A DNA stretch of 64,000 bases from Filobasidium wieringae (Eukaryota; Basidiomycota; Tremellomycetes; Filobasidiales; Filobasidiaceae). Below, in pieces: positions 46,511-58,716 of the stretch. A model generated the notes under the pieces. That model saw only the letters and a program-made list of their open reading frames with translations, had not been told where the DNA came from and did no database searches. How positions within the stretch are numbered: the first letter of the stretch is position 1; each line of letters begins with the position of its first letter. The stretch covers positions 1,295,774-1,359,773 of the forward strand of contig BCIV01000001.1 of NCBI GenBank assembly GCA_001600055.1, in the 5' to 3' direction. The position numbers and the translations under genes are program-made.

Positions 46511-48777
46511 TTACTGATCACCCAAAAGACCTAAGAGCACGCAAAGGAGGTAAGCTAAGGAACGTTGTTGAACAAATCACGAAACACGAAACACGTACCA
46601 GCAATACAAGCGGTGGAGAGAGTGGCGATGACACCGGTGATCAAAGCACGGGGTGCCAATCGCACAATGTCAACCATTCGGTTGGGAGCCAAAGCGGCCA
46701 AGATACCAATAGAGATACCTCCGGAGGCAAGGTTACCAAATCCACACAGAGCGTAAGACGCGATGAGCTGAGCACGCTGGCTGATGAAAGTAGGGTCGGC
46801 CTTGGCCTGGGAGGTAAGAGCATCGAAAGCAACGAATTCTAAGATATACCAGCAGTCAGGAACAAATCTTTTAGGGAGTACTTAGGAAATCCGAGCTTAC
46901 CGTTGGCAATGATCTTGATAGCGATCAACTTGGAAACAGGCAAGATGTCCGCAGGGGGAACTCCGAGGAAGAAAGTCAAGGGGTACAAGATGTATCCAAA
47001 GATGAGCTCCAAAGAAAGCGAGTTGGCTCCGCTTCGGGCGATACCCCAGAATTGACCGATCCAAGCAAGAAGTCCATCGAAAGCGTACACGGCACTGACG
47101 ACACAAAGCACGTTACAGAAGATCAATCCGGCGACCCTCAATCCGAGCCAAGCTCCGTTGGAGAAAGAGTGAAGCAAGTTGTAACTGTCATCCTCGTCGT
47201 CACCCTTGGTGATCTCGATGTTGCCGAAAGTCTTGGGGACCTCGGTCTCTGGGACGGCCAATTTGGATAGAGCGATGGAAGCGGGAATGGACATAAGGGA
47301 AGAGGTCAACAAGTCCTTGGCAGGAATTCCGAGGTTAACGTAAGCGATGAAGACAGATCCGGCAATAGTAGCGAAACCGGAAGTCAAGGCCTGGTGCAAC
47401 TCGGAGGGGGTCATGTTCTTGATGTGAGGCTTGACTATAGAGTGAACGCAAACCATCACTTTAGCTACGGCTACTCGTCAACGCATAAGGCATCACTCAC
47501 CCAAGATACAGTTCTCTCCCTGACCGATGAAGGGGGAAGCAGCAGCAACGATAGACTCGGCACCGGATAGTCCGAACGACTTGGCGAAGAACCAACCGAA
47601 CTTCTTGAGAACCCATGACATGACTCCACTGTAGTACAGCGCAGTAGCAAAGGCGACGAAGAAGATGATACTGGACAAGGTGTTGGTAGCGAAATCACCG
47701 TTGGCGATAATGGACCTCCAGAAGAATGTACCTCCTCCCTTGGAACCGGATTCCAGGAAATCGGCACACAATGCGGAAACCCATTTGAAGAGGTCGAGAC
47801 CTGCTTTAGTCTTGAAGACGAAAAGACCAAGGATCATCTGGAATCCAAGACCGAGAATGGTGGTTCGTGCCTTGACAGCGGATCGGTTGACACTAGTGAG
47901 GTAGACACCACCGTACATAAGAGCGAGACCACAGAGACCGACGGCCCTCCACTTGTATGGCGAACTCTCAGTAGAGGAGATACCGAAAGCACTTCCAAAG
48001 TAGAGGACAGCGAGAGCACCCCAGGAGACAATGAGCTTTAGCTTGTACGACAACATGTTCCAAGGGCGCTCGATAACAGTTCCCCAAACAGCAGTGATGA
48101 CCCTGATGAAGGGTTTTTGCGAGATGTACTTGTTGTTATGGAACAGGATCAAAAGGATAAAGAACCAGGTCTATTGGCGGAAGCTTTATCAGCCGGACGC
48201 TTCTCGCGCGGGATCGTTTCAATATCTGAAGACGTACCCAGATACTGGTAATGATCCAGTAGTGTCGGGTCTCTTCACGAATGATACCTGGAGAGAGAGC
48301 GAGTTCTGATGAGCTTCTTGTATGGGCGACACCATTATTGCGATTCAAACTTACCGGGAATCCACCATCCTAGCTAATAACGCATGAACCAATCGATGCG
48401 AGCGAGGTAAAAAAGGATAACACGGGCATTCGTGTCATCTCCTTGTCTCTTGTACAACCGAGCGGTCACATATCGCGGCTTACAAGGAGAGCAATCCAAA
48501 ACATGTCCCTCATAACAGACCAAGTCTTAGATCGACGGAAAGCGCTAATCCGGGATGAGAGCTTGCTCTCGCCAACCTCATTGTCGTCAGAAGGAGACCT
48601 GGAAGCTTCGAGGTCGGTGACATAGGCCTCGTTGTCATAAGGAGCTTTCTCGTCGGAAGAGTGAGAGCCAGCAAGATCCTTGCCCTCCTGGTTGTGGTTG
48701 GGCCTGGTGATCTCGACCAGAGGGTCTGGGACCGTAATAGGGAGGTCGTTTTCTGCGGTGCGATGTACCTGAGCCAT
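46511..48777 (-). CDS. CNT: Concentrative nucleoside transporter (CNT family)
   Basis: Imports nucleosides by H+ or Na+ symport. Charged N-tail MAQVHRTAENDLPITVPDPL, then a first TM (MFWIALLVS), WIITSIWV, and a core with many TMs: TAVWGTVIERPWNMLSY; LIVSWGALAVLYFGSAFGIS; the CNT motif VFKTKAGLDLFKWVS with LGLGFQMILGLF; FFVAFATALYYSGVMSWVLK; and SGAESIVAAASPFIGQGENC, the family's GxGE-type nucleoside/ion-binding re-entrant loop. Then NMTPSELHQALTSGFATIAG with YVNLGIPAKDLLTSSLMSIP, and ASYALCGFGNLASGGISIGI followed by the short end AGLLGDQ. The second loop ASYALCGFGNLASGGI with Asn-Ser/Gly is conserved in CNTs. Proteins of this family occur in basidiomycetes and animals and are rare in ascomycete yeasts. 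Confidence 0.9.
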
Positions 48778-49861
48778 TTTGGAAGAGGGATAGCAAGACT
48801 CTTTGTGACGGTCAAATTGAGAGAAGAATCAAAAGCGCCGAGATGGATTTAACGCAGATCTAGGAAGTGAGCCGTTGAGACTAGTCGAGGGTAATATATG
48901 AATCCAGGAGACGATGAGTGGTCACACGCTCGCACGAGCAGCAAGAGAGCATGAGACCAAAATGTCCAGCGCGGAACAGCCGGAAAACCCAGATAAGGAC
49001 CCGTAGAAGCGCAAAATCCGACCGCCAAGAGCTTGTCGGTCAAGAAATGGCAGCCGCTCACTCCGACCGCTACAGCCAATCGCTGCTGGAAGAAAAAAGT
49101 TGGAGGGGTCCACCAGGCGATCGCGTTCCTGGAAATGGCAGGTCCAGCAGCGCGGGCGTTTTTCTCCAGTGTCGGCAACACGCGAGGGTACCGCGTGGAC
49201 ACTCGATCAGCGGCGCTAATCGCTGACCCCAGACAAAAGGCAAAGTTTGGCCATCTGCGACTCCTCCGACGATTCACAGATCCAGGACAATCACTCTCAT
49301 CTCAGCTCTCGGTTGTGCTTATCGTGTAGATACGAATACATGATAACACTTGGCTTAGCAGATAGCATATCCTATCAAGTCGGATCAAGTGGGGACCTCA
49401 TTGCAGTTGTAATAGATACCAGATACCAAGATTCTCTGAGACGATATGCGAGAAGCGAGAAGTATGGTCGCGGAACAGCCGCATGCCAGAACAATCGCCC
49501 GGCTGACACCGGGTGCCGGCCATTCATCGCATTTCCAATACTACCAAGTCTCGGTGGAGATCTGGCAAAACCCGCGCTTGTGTATTTGGTTTTGGGCCGA
49601 GGTGTACTAAACTTGATCAGCTGACAACCTGATCATGGGTGTTACTGCGCTCATGTCGGACCATAGAACCATACCTGGGTGGATGCTGTACATCCAACAT
49701 TTGTCGTTGATTACCTAGGTTATTATAATGTCGATATAGCAAACACAACCGTACTTGTAGGGTGTATACAATGTCTACAGCATCATCTACCGTCATCCCG
49801 TCATCATCTCCCGTTCAATACCAGCTCATGATATCCCTAGTAACCGAAGACCTCGTCCCGC
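48778..49861. other. Intergenic region upstream of CNT
   Basis: Nearly 1.1 kb between the CNT start (minus) and the DSN1 stop (minus). Several frames of about 100-140 codons occur on both strands, but they overlap, lack family signals and are rejected. A GCCCGGC/GCCGG palindromic patch lies near 49497-49521. Confidence 0.35.
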
Positions 49862-52446
49862 TCATATCAGCATAGCGGGAGAAACCGCTCGTTTCGAATT
49901 ATCCCGTCGGGGTGTAGGTGCAGTTAACATCCCAATCTTTCTCGGTGTAATTCCACCTAGGCCAGAACCAGGTCTCCGGGGTGTCATGGTGGTTGATCCA
50001 CTTCCGTTTGTCGAATGGTTGGATTGAGCCGAAATTGTTCTTGTGCTAGACATGCCTGCTGAGCCACTGGGCAAGTTCAGAGAATTAGACATCAGCGGTA
50101 GAGGGCTAAGATCCGCCAGGAGCGCATCGTCTTGCTCCGCATCATCATCAGCAGATAGCGATTTCAGGAGTTCAAGAGCGTTCCGTGGTTTGGAGCTAGT
50201 TGCAGCGGCACCTGGTCTGATTTCCGAAACGAATCCTGCAACACTCAATGCTTGTCCGTCTTGATCGTTGTTGTTATCCTTCAAGGTGGAAGGTGCCCCC
50301 AATTGGTCTCGGTTTCTTAGATCCTGTGCTAATGAAGCAAATATTCCGTCTAAGAATTTTGTCGCCGTAGCCGAGTATTGAACAGCAGCGTGAGATGATT
50401 GGTGCATAACATCAACCTGCAATGGTCGAAGGCTTTAGTCCAACACCGCTTGTCCATCAACAGAATTGCACTCACATGGTACTCGACGTCATCTAGTGGC
50501 ATGGCCTCAATATCATCTCCTGCATCCAATACTTCACGTGCGATCTCTGCCCAGCTCTGTAAACGTTCGATTCCAGCTTCTCGGCCAGTGAAGTCTGGTA
50601 TCGCTTCAGATTCATCTGCGACCTGTCCTTGCCTTCGCTTCCACTCTTGTCGTTCAGCCAAGACCTGTTCTCGGTGCGCGTTTGCTCGAGCGACAATATC
50701 AACCCATTCAGCGTCTTCGGCTTTGTCCCTGTAACATAGGAACGATTGTTATAGGACTATCGAGTGCGCTGATGGCTGAACAAAAGCTTACCTTGCGAGA
50801 TCTCGGTTGAACTTCGCTTCTTCCTTGCGGTTAGCTTCATTCCTTGGATGGGGTCTTAGACCAGTATCTGGCTTGGGGTCAGACTGTTCAAAGGGAGGTT
50901 TAGCTCTTCCGCAAAAGCTTGCGAAACAGGATCGTAGTCCCAAAGCTTACGGATAGGCCATAAATACCATCCTCAACGTCTCCCTTTGACTGTGCCAGGA
51001 GTAAATCGGCCATGATCTCAGATACCATCTTGTCACCCTCCACTGTCCGGGGCAATTCCTTGGCTTTACCCTTGCCTTTACTCCGCGTCTTCTTCTCCGC
51101 GGCGGCCTTAGCTGCCGCTGAAGCCATTTTATCTGCAATCACTGCTCGCTTGATACACCACAACATGAGATGACGCGCTCTGAGAGTTTGCGGCAGGTCG
51201 TTGCCGAGGTGTTTATAGAGCGTTTGTGTAGGCACATCTTGATGAGGAGTGCCTTGAGACGTTATGATCAAAGTAAGTGAGCCATGTTTACGATGAACTC
51301 TTGATGCAGTTCGACTCACTAATTTCCCCCCTACTTATACTTCCACTCATCCTTGACCCACGATTGCCTAGAGAACTCCGTCGGCTAGCTTCCCGCCTCA
51401 TCTCCTGATTCTTCCTGATCATAGGGGTGTCACTCAGTGCGATAGGCACGATAGCATCTAACGAAACATCCTTGACCCTTCGGCTCGCTCGAGGGGTCTG
51501 AAATGTGCTGATTGCAGCTTTTCGAGGAGGCGAGATGGGACGAGGGGCAGAGAATTGAAGAGCTTCCGGTTCCGAGAAAGAAAGGTAATTCAAGCTTCCG
51601 CTTGGCTGTCATATCAGACAGGATCGTTCAACATGACATGAGGTTGGATTTCCCTCGGCGACTCATTCGTACTCACTGCTTCGCCCGTATTCTCTGCGTT
51701 GTTGACGATATCATTCCAGCGCCGTTGCTCTTGTCCCAATTCTGCTTGTATCGTTACACCCTGTTCCAATCCGCTAACTTGCTCTTGTGTAGCAGGCCGG
51801 CTCTCGTTCCCTTGATGCTCTGATACGGCTTTCTCCACCTGCTTGGCTTTCGGGTTCTGTATCTTACTGCTCGTGCTTGCAACAGCATTACTAGCCTTCT
51901 TCGCTGGCTTCTCTACAGGTACCACCAGGACAGGCGATGGTGATCTCTCTATCGCTCGTGCGGTCGGTCTTCGTCTGGCTATTCTTCGTTCTGATGGCGG
52001 TGGAGGTGGTGGTCGGCCGGCAGGAGGGAGGTCTTCGTTCGGCGTGTCAGAGGAATTCGCAAGCGGGATGGGCTTGAAGGCCATGGCTGAGAACGACGAG
52101 AGAATTAGCGGAAAACTACATCATGATTGTAGTCATCACTTACTCGTTTTTGTTTTACGCATTACGACCGGTTTCTGAATATGCGAACGCTGAGGTTAGC
52201 ATCCCATCAGCTGAATATAGATAGGCCGAGAGCCCTTCTCACATCTGCTGTCCTTTGACGCTTTCTAGTGCCGTCTGTACCATCTACCTTCCCGAACACA
52301 TCCTCAGCTCCGTTCAAGGTCACACCGTTCGCTGAAAGTCTCTTCTTTCTTGTAGTCTGAGACAGTAAGTCCAATGATGGCGGTAAGCTATCAGACGTCG
52401 ATCCACCTGACAATCGAGCCGATGTCCTTCGCGTCGGAATGGCCAT
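49862..52446 (-). CDS. DSN1: Kinetochore protein Dsn1/Mis13 (MIND/Mis12 complex)
   Basis: Subunit of the Mis12/MIND complex linking inner kinetochore to microtubule-binding Ndc80. Starts MAIPTRRTSARLSGG with an Arg-rich, SP-rich head, FKPIPLANSSDTPNEDLPPA, then PSERRIARRRPTARAIERSP. The conserved block is RGSRMSGSISRGE then SLTLI, TLYKHLGNDLPQTLRARHLM and LWCIKRAVIADKMASAAA, the Dsn1 helix (R-a-R-x-L-M-x-W-c-x-K-R). Then KMVSEIMADLLLAQSKGDVE, a long Glu/Gln coiled coil (AERQEWKRRQGQVADESEAI then FTGREAGIERLQSWAEIARE) and a C-terminal Ser/Arg tail ending RAVSPAMLI. Six or more exons; some inner borders approximate. An (AAC)n run directly precedes the start codon in the mRNA leader. Confidence 0.83.
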
Positions 52447-52470
52447 GTGTTGTTGTTGTTGTTGTTGTTA
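52447..52470 (-). repeat. (AAC)n trinucleotide run in the DSN1 5' leader
   Basis: About six CAA/AAC units read on the minus strand (CAATAACAACAACAACAAC), ending at the DSN1 ATG. An unstructured CAA leader next to a start codon can favour scanning; the effect here is unproven. Confidence 0.7.
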
Positions 52471-52927
52471 TTGCGAAGCTTGATGAGAGAAGAAGGCTTA
52501 ATAAGCAGTAGCACTAAATCGAATGGTGGAATGTAATGTGTCTCTTGAGGGAAAGGTCTTGATAACTGCCAAGTCGCGAGTCGATACTATCATGAAAGCT
52601 GATACAGGGCGAGGTCGAGGTGAGGTAGAAGTTGAACTAGGTACCGAGACCGATGAGGAGTGCGACCGTTGTTTTGTTTTGACGCGACCACAGAGCTGAG
52701 ACTTGCAGAGCATAAGACGTCAGGAGAATTTCCCGTTTAGGCAATGCAAGGTCGATACAATCGCTTGTCAACCAGGTAGCAAAGAGTCAAACAAGATGAA
52801 TGTGCCGTTGCGATACAAGTGGCTATTAGTTCGTTCGTGCCGGCTGAAAACAGCGATATGGAGGCCAGGATGAGCTGATATCGCGCTCTATTTACAAAGT
52901 CCTTCGTTATGTTCATGCAGAATCTAT
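52471..52927. other. Intergenic region, DSN1 5' side / SNF5 3' side
   Basis: Tandem minus-strand genes; holds the DSN1 upstream region and the SNF5-family 3' flank. No other feature seen. Confidence 0.35.
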
Positions 52928-54982
52928 CTATCGTCTAGCGTCTCTTCGCATCCGCCTAGTAAAGCAACACCATCCATTAGTGACGATTGGGGGACGAATC
53001 TTGTGGCCGGTCGAGGAACTCACCTTGCCTCCCTGCTTCTCTCTGCCTCGGATTGCTGCATCAGTTCGGCTGTCAGGGGAACCATAACAGGCCCAAATTC
53101 CTCTCGTTCCCAATAATCCCTCCAAACGCCCTTCAACTGCTTCGGCGCGTCCTTCCTCGATTCATATTGTATCGCACCGGGCCCGTATAATCCCGACTCG
53201 TAAGCGTCCTTTTTATGCTTAAGGATCTCTTCATGAATAGCATGCGCGATGATAGGCTTGGCTTCTCCTGTCAACCCAAGCTCAGTGCAGTATGAAGCAG
53301 TAAATGCTTCAGGCGTCAAGGTTGAAGAGAGATCCCATTCGATCCGATCACGCAGATTGAACGTAGAAATCTGGACGTCGAGCTGATATAGAGGTAGGCT
53401 GATTAGTCGGAACCGTGGGGTGTATCCAGCCTGTCAGACTTACGTTGATGATAACCCTACAGTCGCTCTCCTCCGCTTCACTCTCCTTCGGTGCGGCTCC
53501 TGCCTCCTTGATTTCCCCTTCAGCATCCTTGACCACATCTACATCACCCGGTCGATTGAACCTGACTCTTTTCACACCCCTCACATCGCCTTCTTGTAAA
53601 TTGAGACTTGACTTCTCCTCCATAGGTGTATCAAGACCAGCATCCGGCAAAGGAGTGCTTGCTCCTGCAAGCGGAGTCTGAGCTCCGGGCGTACTAATCC
53701 CTGCGCTGGTTGCCCGACTCCTCGATCCCTTTTCGAGACTGGTAGAAACCACATCCGCGTCTTCTCCTTCTTCTACAATCACCTCGGCGTCTGCATCATC
53801 CATCACATCGATGTTTAAAAGAGGAGCATATTCCTCGCATTGACTCAGGATCGCCGTTGCGATAGGTTCAGCGTAGGATTCGGTATTGATCCTAAGATCT
53901 TTACATAAGACGACCGCAAATTCGTACGGCGTTATCAGACGCTCTGTATGAAGCATAGTCATCGAGATTCAGTCAAATATCCGCCGATCTAGTCAGCTCA
54001 AGACATACCGTTAACGTTCCATGTGAAACAGTCTCGTATTCGATGTGTTTCCGTGTCTAGCTCTATTCGTATTGGTGCCAGAAGGACCGGCTTGTACGCT
54101 TCTCTATCAAGTTCATCTTCGCCCACAGCACTACTAGACGTGTCTTATGTCAGGCTTTGACGTTAGGCGGAAAGCAAGTACGATAGGAACTCACACAAAA
54201 GGTAATGTTGTGGGATGTATACGTGACGCTGTAATTCTCTCCACTGGCGGTCTTTCTCCCAACCAGGACCACCCCGCTTGAACGTCCCTATTGCTATCCG
54301 TTTCCCTCCTCTGTAATTGGGCCGTCCTCCTACTATATCTCGTCCCGCCCGCATCCCCATCATCCTCGTCAATTCCTTCATAAGCATCGTCCTCTGCGTA
54401 ATTGACCACTCTCGTTCTTCTTCGGCCTTCCGTTATTATCGGAGTACTACTTCCCGTTCCAGCCCCGGTAATGGAAGCGAAAGCGGGATTGGGTCCCCCG
54501 GTGATGTTGATAGGTTGTATCAGGGTGGTTATCCCTGTCTTCATCCTACTATCATAGGTCGAAAAGTTGGCTTGGGTGAGGGGTCTTCTGGAACGAGTAC
54601 TCCTCGCTGCAGACCCAGGAATAAGGGCAGCTAGAGGGTAAGGACCTGTTGGATAGGAGATTGGTTCGGGTGCCATGTTGTGTGATGCACTAGGGTAATT
54701 CGAAGAGGGGCCGTGGGAGGTTGAAGGGTAGTTGCTCGGAGAGGCATAGGAAGGTTGAGAAGGAACAGGGGGTCTGAGTCGGGATGGGACTGCAGGCGTA
54801 TAGGTCCTCTGAGTTGGTTGGGTGAAAGTACTGGGAGCTGAACGATGAGCAGAGCGTCAGATAATGCTTCCCAAGCATGAGCGACCCTATAACTTACCAT
54901 TCACTACATGAGTCTGCCTATAGTCAACCGGCTTGGCATTCCTCGTGACCCTTGTCGAGGTCGGAGTTCCGTAGTCAGACAT
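52928..54982 (-). CDS. SNF5/SMARCB1/INI1-family chromatin remodeler subunit (Snf5 or Sfh1)
   Basis: Core subunit of SWI/SNF (Snf5) or RSC (Sfh1) complexes. Starts MSDYGTPTSTRVTRNAKPVD, with a Pro/Ser/Tyr region, then TRSRRPLTQANFSTYDSR and acidic YAEDDAYEGIDEDDGD, RRTAQLQRRETDSNRDVQAG, and RITASRIHPTTLPF. The SNF5 domain is duplicated: first repeat RLITPYEFAVVLCKDLRINT then EPIATAILSQCEEYAPLL; second repeat ISTFNLRDRIEWDLSSTLTP then EAFTASYCTELGLTGEAKPI and AHAIHEEILKHKKDAYESGL. The end reads REARRMRRDARR after a final intron whose removal avoids a premature stop. The absence of a long Gln-rich N-terminus fits Sfh1, but Snf5 is equally possible, so no symbol is given. Confidence 0.87.
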
Positions 54983-55265
54983 GACGGCCGGTCTCTTCGA
55001 GAAGAGTGCTTTTGTAGGTCTGGTTACTAGATACTAGAAGTGGTGTAACTAGCGTAAAGACTTGCACCTTGCTGCTTGTTTCCCCTTCTTGAACATCCAA
55101 CAATCTCTCTACGTTACGCGCTTGCCTCAGTACCCATTTTCTATGCGTTTTAGATCAGGCTATCACACGATATGTGATCGCTGCTGCTCGCCTACTCGCT
55201 ACTCGATCATCTCTCCAACCGGTTTAGCCCTATGTTCATACGTTGGCTGTCAACCTTTCCTCAAA
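54983..55265. other. Divergent intergenic region, SNF5-family / MOV10-like helicase
   Basis: About 280 bp bidirectional spacer. No clear element. Confidence 0.35.
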
Positions 55266-58200
55266 ATGGTAGGACTGGCAGATGAAGAAGAGGCTGGTAC
55301 TGAGTTTTTAGCCTCTTCGGAAGAGCAAATCCTTCTCGAAATCGCTACTGAACTGCAAGTCGAGGCTGGCGAGAGCTCTGTGCATCCCGAACGCATGCTT
55401 CGTCTGGACAAATTCGTAAGTCCTTTGAGTAGAACTCGAGCAATAAGACTGAACACATCGATTAGGCTGCCGTTTACGTTCAAGATTGGTTAAAGAACCT
55501 GGCCGAAGCACGCGAGATCGTTCCTTTGCCTCCACCACCATGGCCTGTTGATCTTTCTCGACAAGCCGAGATATTTCCCACTCCACTGCTTTACCAGGCA
55601 TACCCCTATCTCGATCGTCAACATGTTCTCCCAGATCTTCGTGAGCTCAAAAGTACGGAAACGATCGATGATTTCCCACAGCTGGATGGTAGCTATGCAG
55701 CATATCACCGACGATTCAACAATCTATTGGTTCTTGAATTGCAAGAACTAGAACGTCAAGCTGGCCAACAAGTAATGTACGGTGTGCAAATAGTTCGACA
55801 TCGGGCCAAAACCCCTCCTACGAATTCATACGAACCGGTGATCTGGAAACTACGAGTTCCTGGAACCCGTGAAGATTCACCTCAATTGCAAATCAATGAC
55901 AAGATTCGCATCCGGGGGCTGTATCGCTCAGTACAGACCGCTTCGAAAGTGAGCATACAAGCAAGAATCACGGGTACGATCAAAAGGGAAGGCTTGGTCT
56001 TCTTCGATTGCCCTGCCATGTTGAATATGGAGCAAAGTCTCTTACAATACGAAGGCGATGCAAATCCGTTGCAATACCTCGTGGAGTTTTATCCTTCTTC
56101 GGACTCGCTGTTCGTCATGCAGAATGCAGTCAGTCCTTCTCACTGTATTATTCCAGGTCCTGTACAAGTCTTAGATGTTTATACCCATATCCCATCACAT
56201 TCACATACTATACCTGCCGATAGCTTCGACGCATGACAGCATGTCTCGCTCCTCTGCCAAAGTCTGGAAAGAGAAGTTTAGCAACGAAATGGTTGTTCCC
56301 CATGATAGAGGATGCTCAGGAAACCACTTCAAGTGACGATGTGGGACTTCTTCCCTACCCTTATAAGGAGGGTTCGGGGACCAAGTTACAGCCGCCATTA
56401 AATGAGCATCAGCGGCTGGCTATCCAGAGAGTCGTCAGTGCTCATCGGACAGTGCCATATCTGATAGTAGGTCCGCCTGGTACAGGTGAGCTCGCTCTTT
56501 GAACAAGTCGAAATGAACGTCGAGCTGGACGGACCATTTCCTTTGGAACCAGGTAAAACCAAGACAATGGTAGAGCTAGTCTTACAAATACTGGTTCATA
56601 ACCCAGATGCACATGTTCTAGTCACCGCTCCTTCCAATCCAGCAGCAGATACCCTGACCTTACGCTTAATGCGATATTTGGACAATAATACCATGCTGCG
56701 TTTACAAGGTCCGGAGCGTACTTTCGCAGAGACGCCGAGCAACATTATGACATATTCTTGCGTACAAGATGATCGGTTTGCAGGTCAGTTTGGAGTGAGC
56801 ATTATGCGTAATTCTACAACCAATTGATCGTGTGCCTTGACAGTACCGGAATGGGACGAATTGTTGTCATATCGAGTGGTCGTAGTCAACTGTGTGGACG
56901 CGGAATTGCTCGTCATGGCGAAAGCTACCAACGCCGAGATGTTCAGATTAGAACGAAGTACTGCTTCGGCTCTCCGTAGCAAGAATCTGCAAACCCCACT
57001 TCGGCCTCATTGGACTCATCTACTTGTCGACGAGGTGCGTGCGTTATCCTGCTTTTATTTCGCCACTTTTCAGCACGAGGCTGATTTGAATGAGCTCTAG
57101 GCTGGTCAAGCGTCCGAACCTGAACTGCTCGTACCAATATCGGTAGTTTCACCTGGTCCAACTGAAGACGCCCTGTGCCGCACAGCTGAGCCTCAGATGG
57201 TGATTTGCGGGGATGTCAAGCAATTACCAGCAATCATCCATTCAGCTCAAGCGCGGGACCATGCTTTAGATGTTTCTCTCATGGAGAGATTACAAGAGCG
57301 TGCCGTTTACGATTTGAAAGCGAACGCTCAATCTAAGTCTGTCAACATCATCCGATTAGCTTTCAACTATCGAAGCCATCCTGGCATATTATTGTTGCCG
57401 AGCACTATATTCTATAACGACATTTTAGAACCGGTTGCCGATATCGCTCTGTCGCGGTGGAACGGATTGCCCAATCCGGCGTTCCCGATGCTTATACGGG
57501 GGGTTGAGAGTGAAGAAGATTGGATTGACGAAGTGAGTGCTAGATCAAGCGAAGAGGAATATGTCTAACGGTGTTCCTGCCTCACCACGGGACTGAAGGG
57601 AGCGAGCTATTTTAACGTAGATATCATATTTCTTGCGAACGGCATGGTTGATGTACTGATGGAGACAATTCCTGTGCTCTAGAGAACCGAGATCGAAGAG
57701 GTTCTAGTGACTGTACGAAGCTTGATATCACAGACGGATAGACCCTACGCGCAGAGCGACATCGGCGTGATAACGCCATGGCGAGAGCAGGTTTGGCGAA
57801 TTCGTCTCAAGCTTAGGGAGGCTGGGTTCGGAGATATCAACGTCGGTAATGTGGAGGTGTATATCTGTGTGATATGGCTATGGTTGTACCAGGCAAGCAT
57901 GCTGATCCGCTCCTGAACAAGGCTTATCAAGGCGCCGAGTACCAATGCGTGATTTTGTCATGCGTGAGGTCACGCCAGCGATTCCTATATCACGACCGGA
58001 AAAGCAATATGGGACTGATAAACGAACCTAAGCGGTAAGATTATCTCTTTTCTTTTTGCGATTTGAACACAGATGCTCACGCAGAGTTCTAGCTTCAATG
58101 TGGCGATAACACGAGCTAAAGAACTCATGATTATCATCGGAAATATGAATTGTCATAAAATAGACAGCTATTGGAGAGGCCTATTGCAGATCGCACATCG

Positions 58201-58488
58201 TCATGGACTGTGAGTCTATGATTTGCACTACATTGGAACGGCCGCTCATCGGTTCGCATCCCGGTAGCTACCGCGGACCAGCATTGGAAAACTTCGAAAT
58301 TACAGGAGAATATCTATCGCGATTAGAGTACCTGTCTTGCGCCACTGTTCATCGGTATCCCCTTACTAATCCGACGTTTGTATCCCAGGTCCCGTTTCTT
58401 CCATCCCCACCACAATGACGACATCTCACTTGAAGGCTTGCTCATCTCTGGTGCTGCGGCAAGAGAAGCCTTGACAGAAGACGATTGA
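55266..58488 (+). CDS. SF1 RNA helicase, MOV10/SDE3/UPF1-like
   Basis: RNA helicase family linked in plants and animals to RNA silencing and transposon control. Starts MVGLADEEEAGTEFLASSEE, then a helix-rich head (VYVQDWLKNLAEAREIVPLP) and a beta domain (VMYGVQIVRHRAKTPPTNSY, VIWKLRVPG). Core motifs: QRLAIQRVVS (Q motif); GPPGTG|KTKTM (Walker A, cut by an intron); TAPSNPAADTLTLRL; LVDE|AGQASEPELLV (motif II, cut by an intron); GDVKQLPAII; AFNYRSHPGILLL; SDIGVITPW; YQGAEYQCVILSCVR; and FNVAITRAKELMIIIGN (motif VI). DEAG and GDVKQLP are the MOV10/SDE3 signatures. The C-terminus reads YRGPALENFEITGEYLSRLE; a further candidate 34-nt intron (58355-58388, TACTAAT branch site) changes the end to DISLEGLLISGAAREALTED, stop at 58488. 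If that intron stays, the stop is at 58418. Confidence 0.87.
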
Positions 58489-58716
58489 TGAACGAAAAGT
58501 CATGACTGACAAGATTAGACATGCGCGTGTCCGCATGTGATAATGGGTATGCTACGAATACAATCGATACAGCTCGCGGGGACTTCTGTGCAAGCGCTCT
58601 AAAGCTTATCGTTCAAACCTAGCGGCTGGGCCTTTACTCCTTGAAGACGCCATCAATGAAACTATGTTGTATAGATCGAGGCAAGCGACGGTCAGCTAAA
58701 TGAGCTAACGTTTGGT

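Noticed and set aside
48849..49329. Overlapping 100-140 codon frames in the CNT upstream gap
   Set aside because: They overlap on both strands, have no conserved motif and no consistent splice structure.
49485..49525. GC-rich palindromic patch (GCCCGGC...GCCGGCC)
   Set aside because: Stem is imperfect and short, with no terminator or RNA family structure around it.
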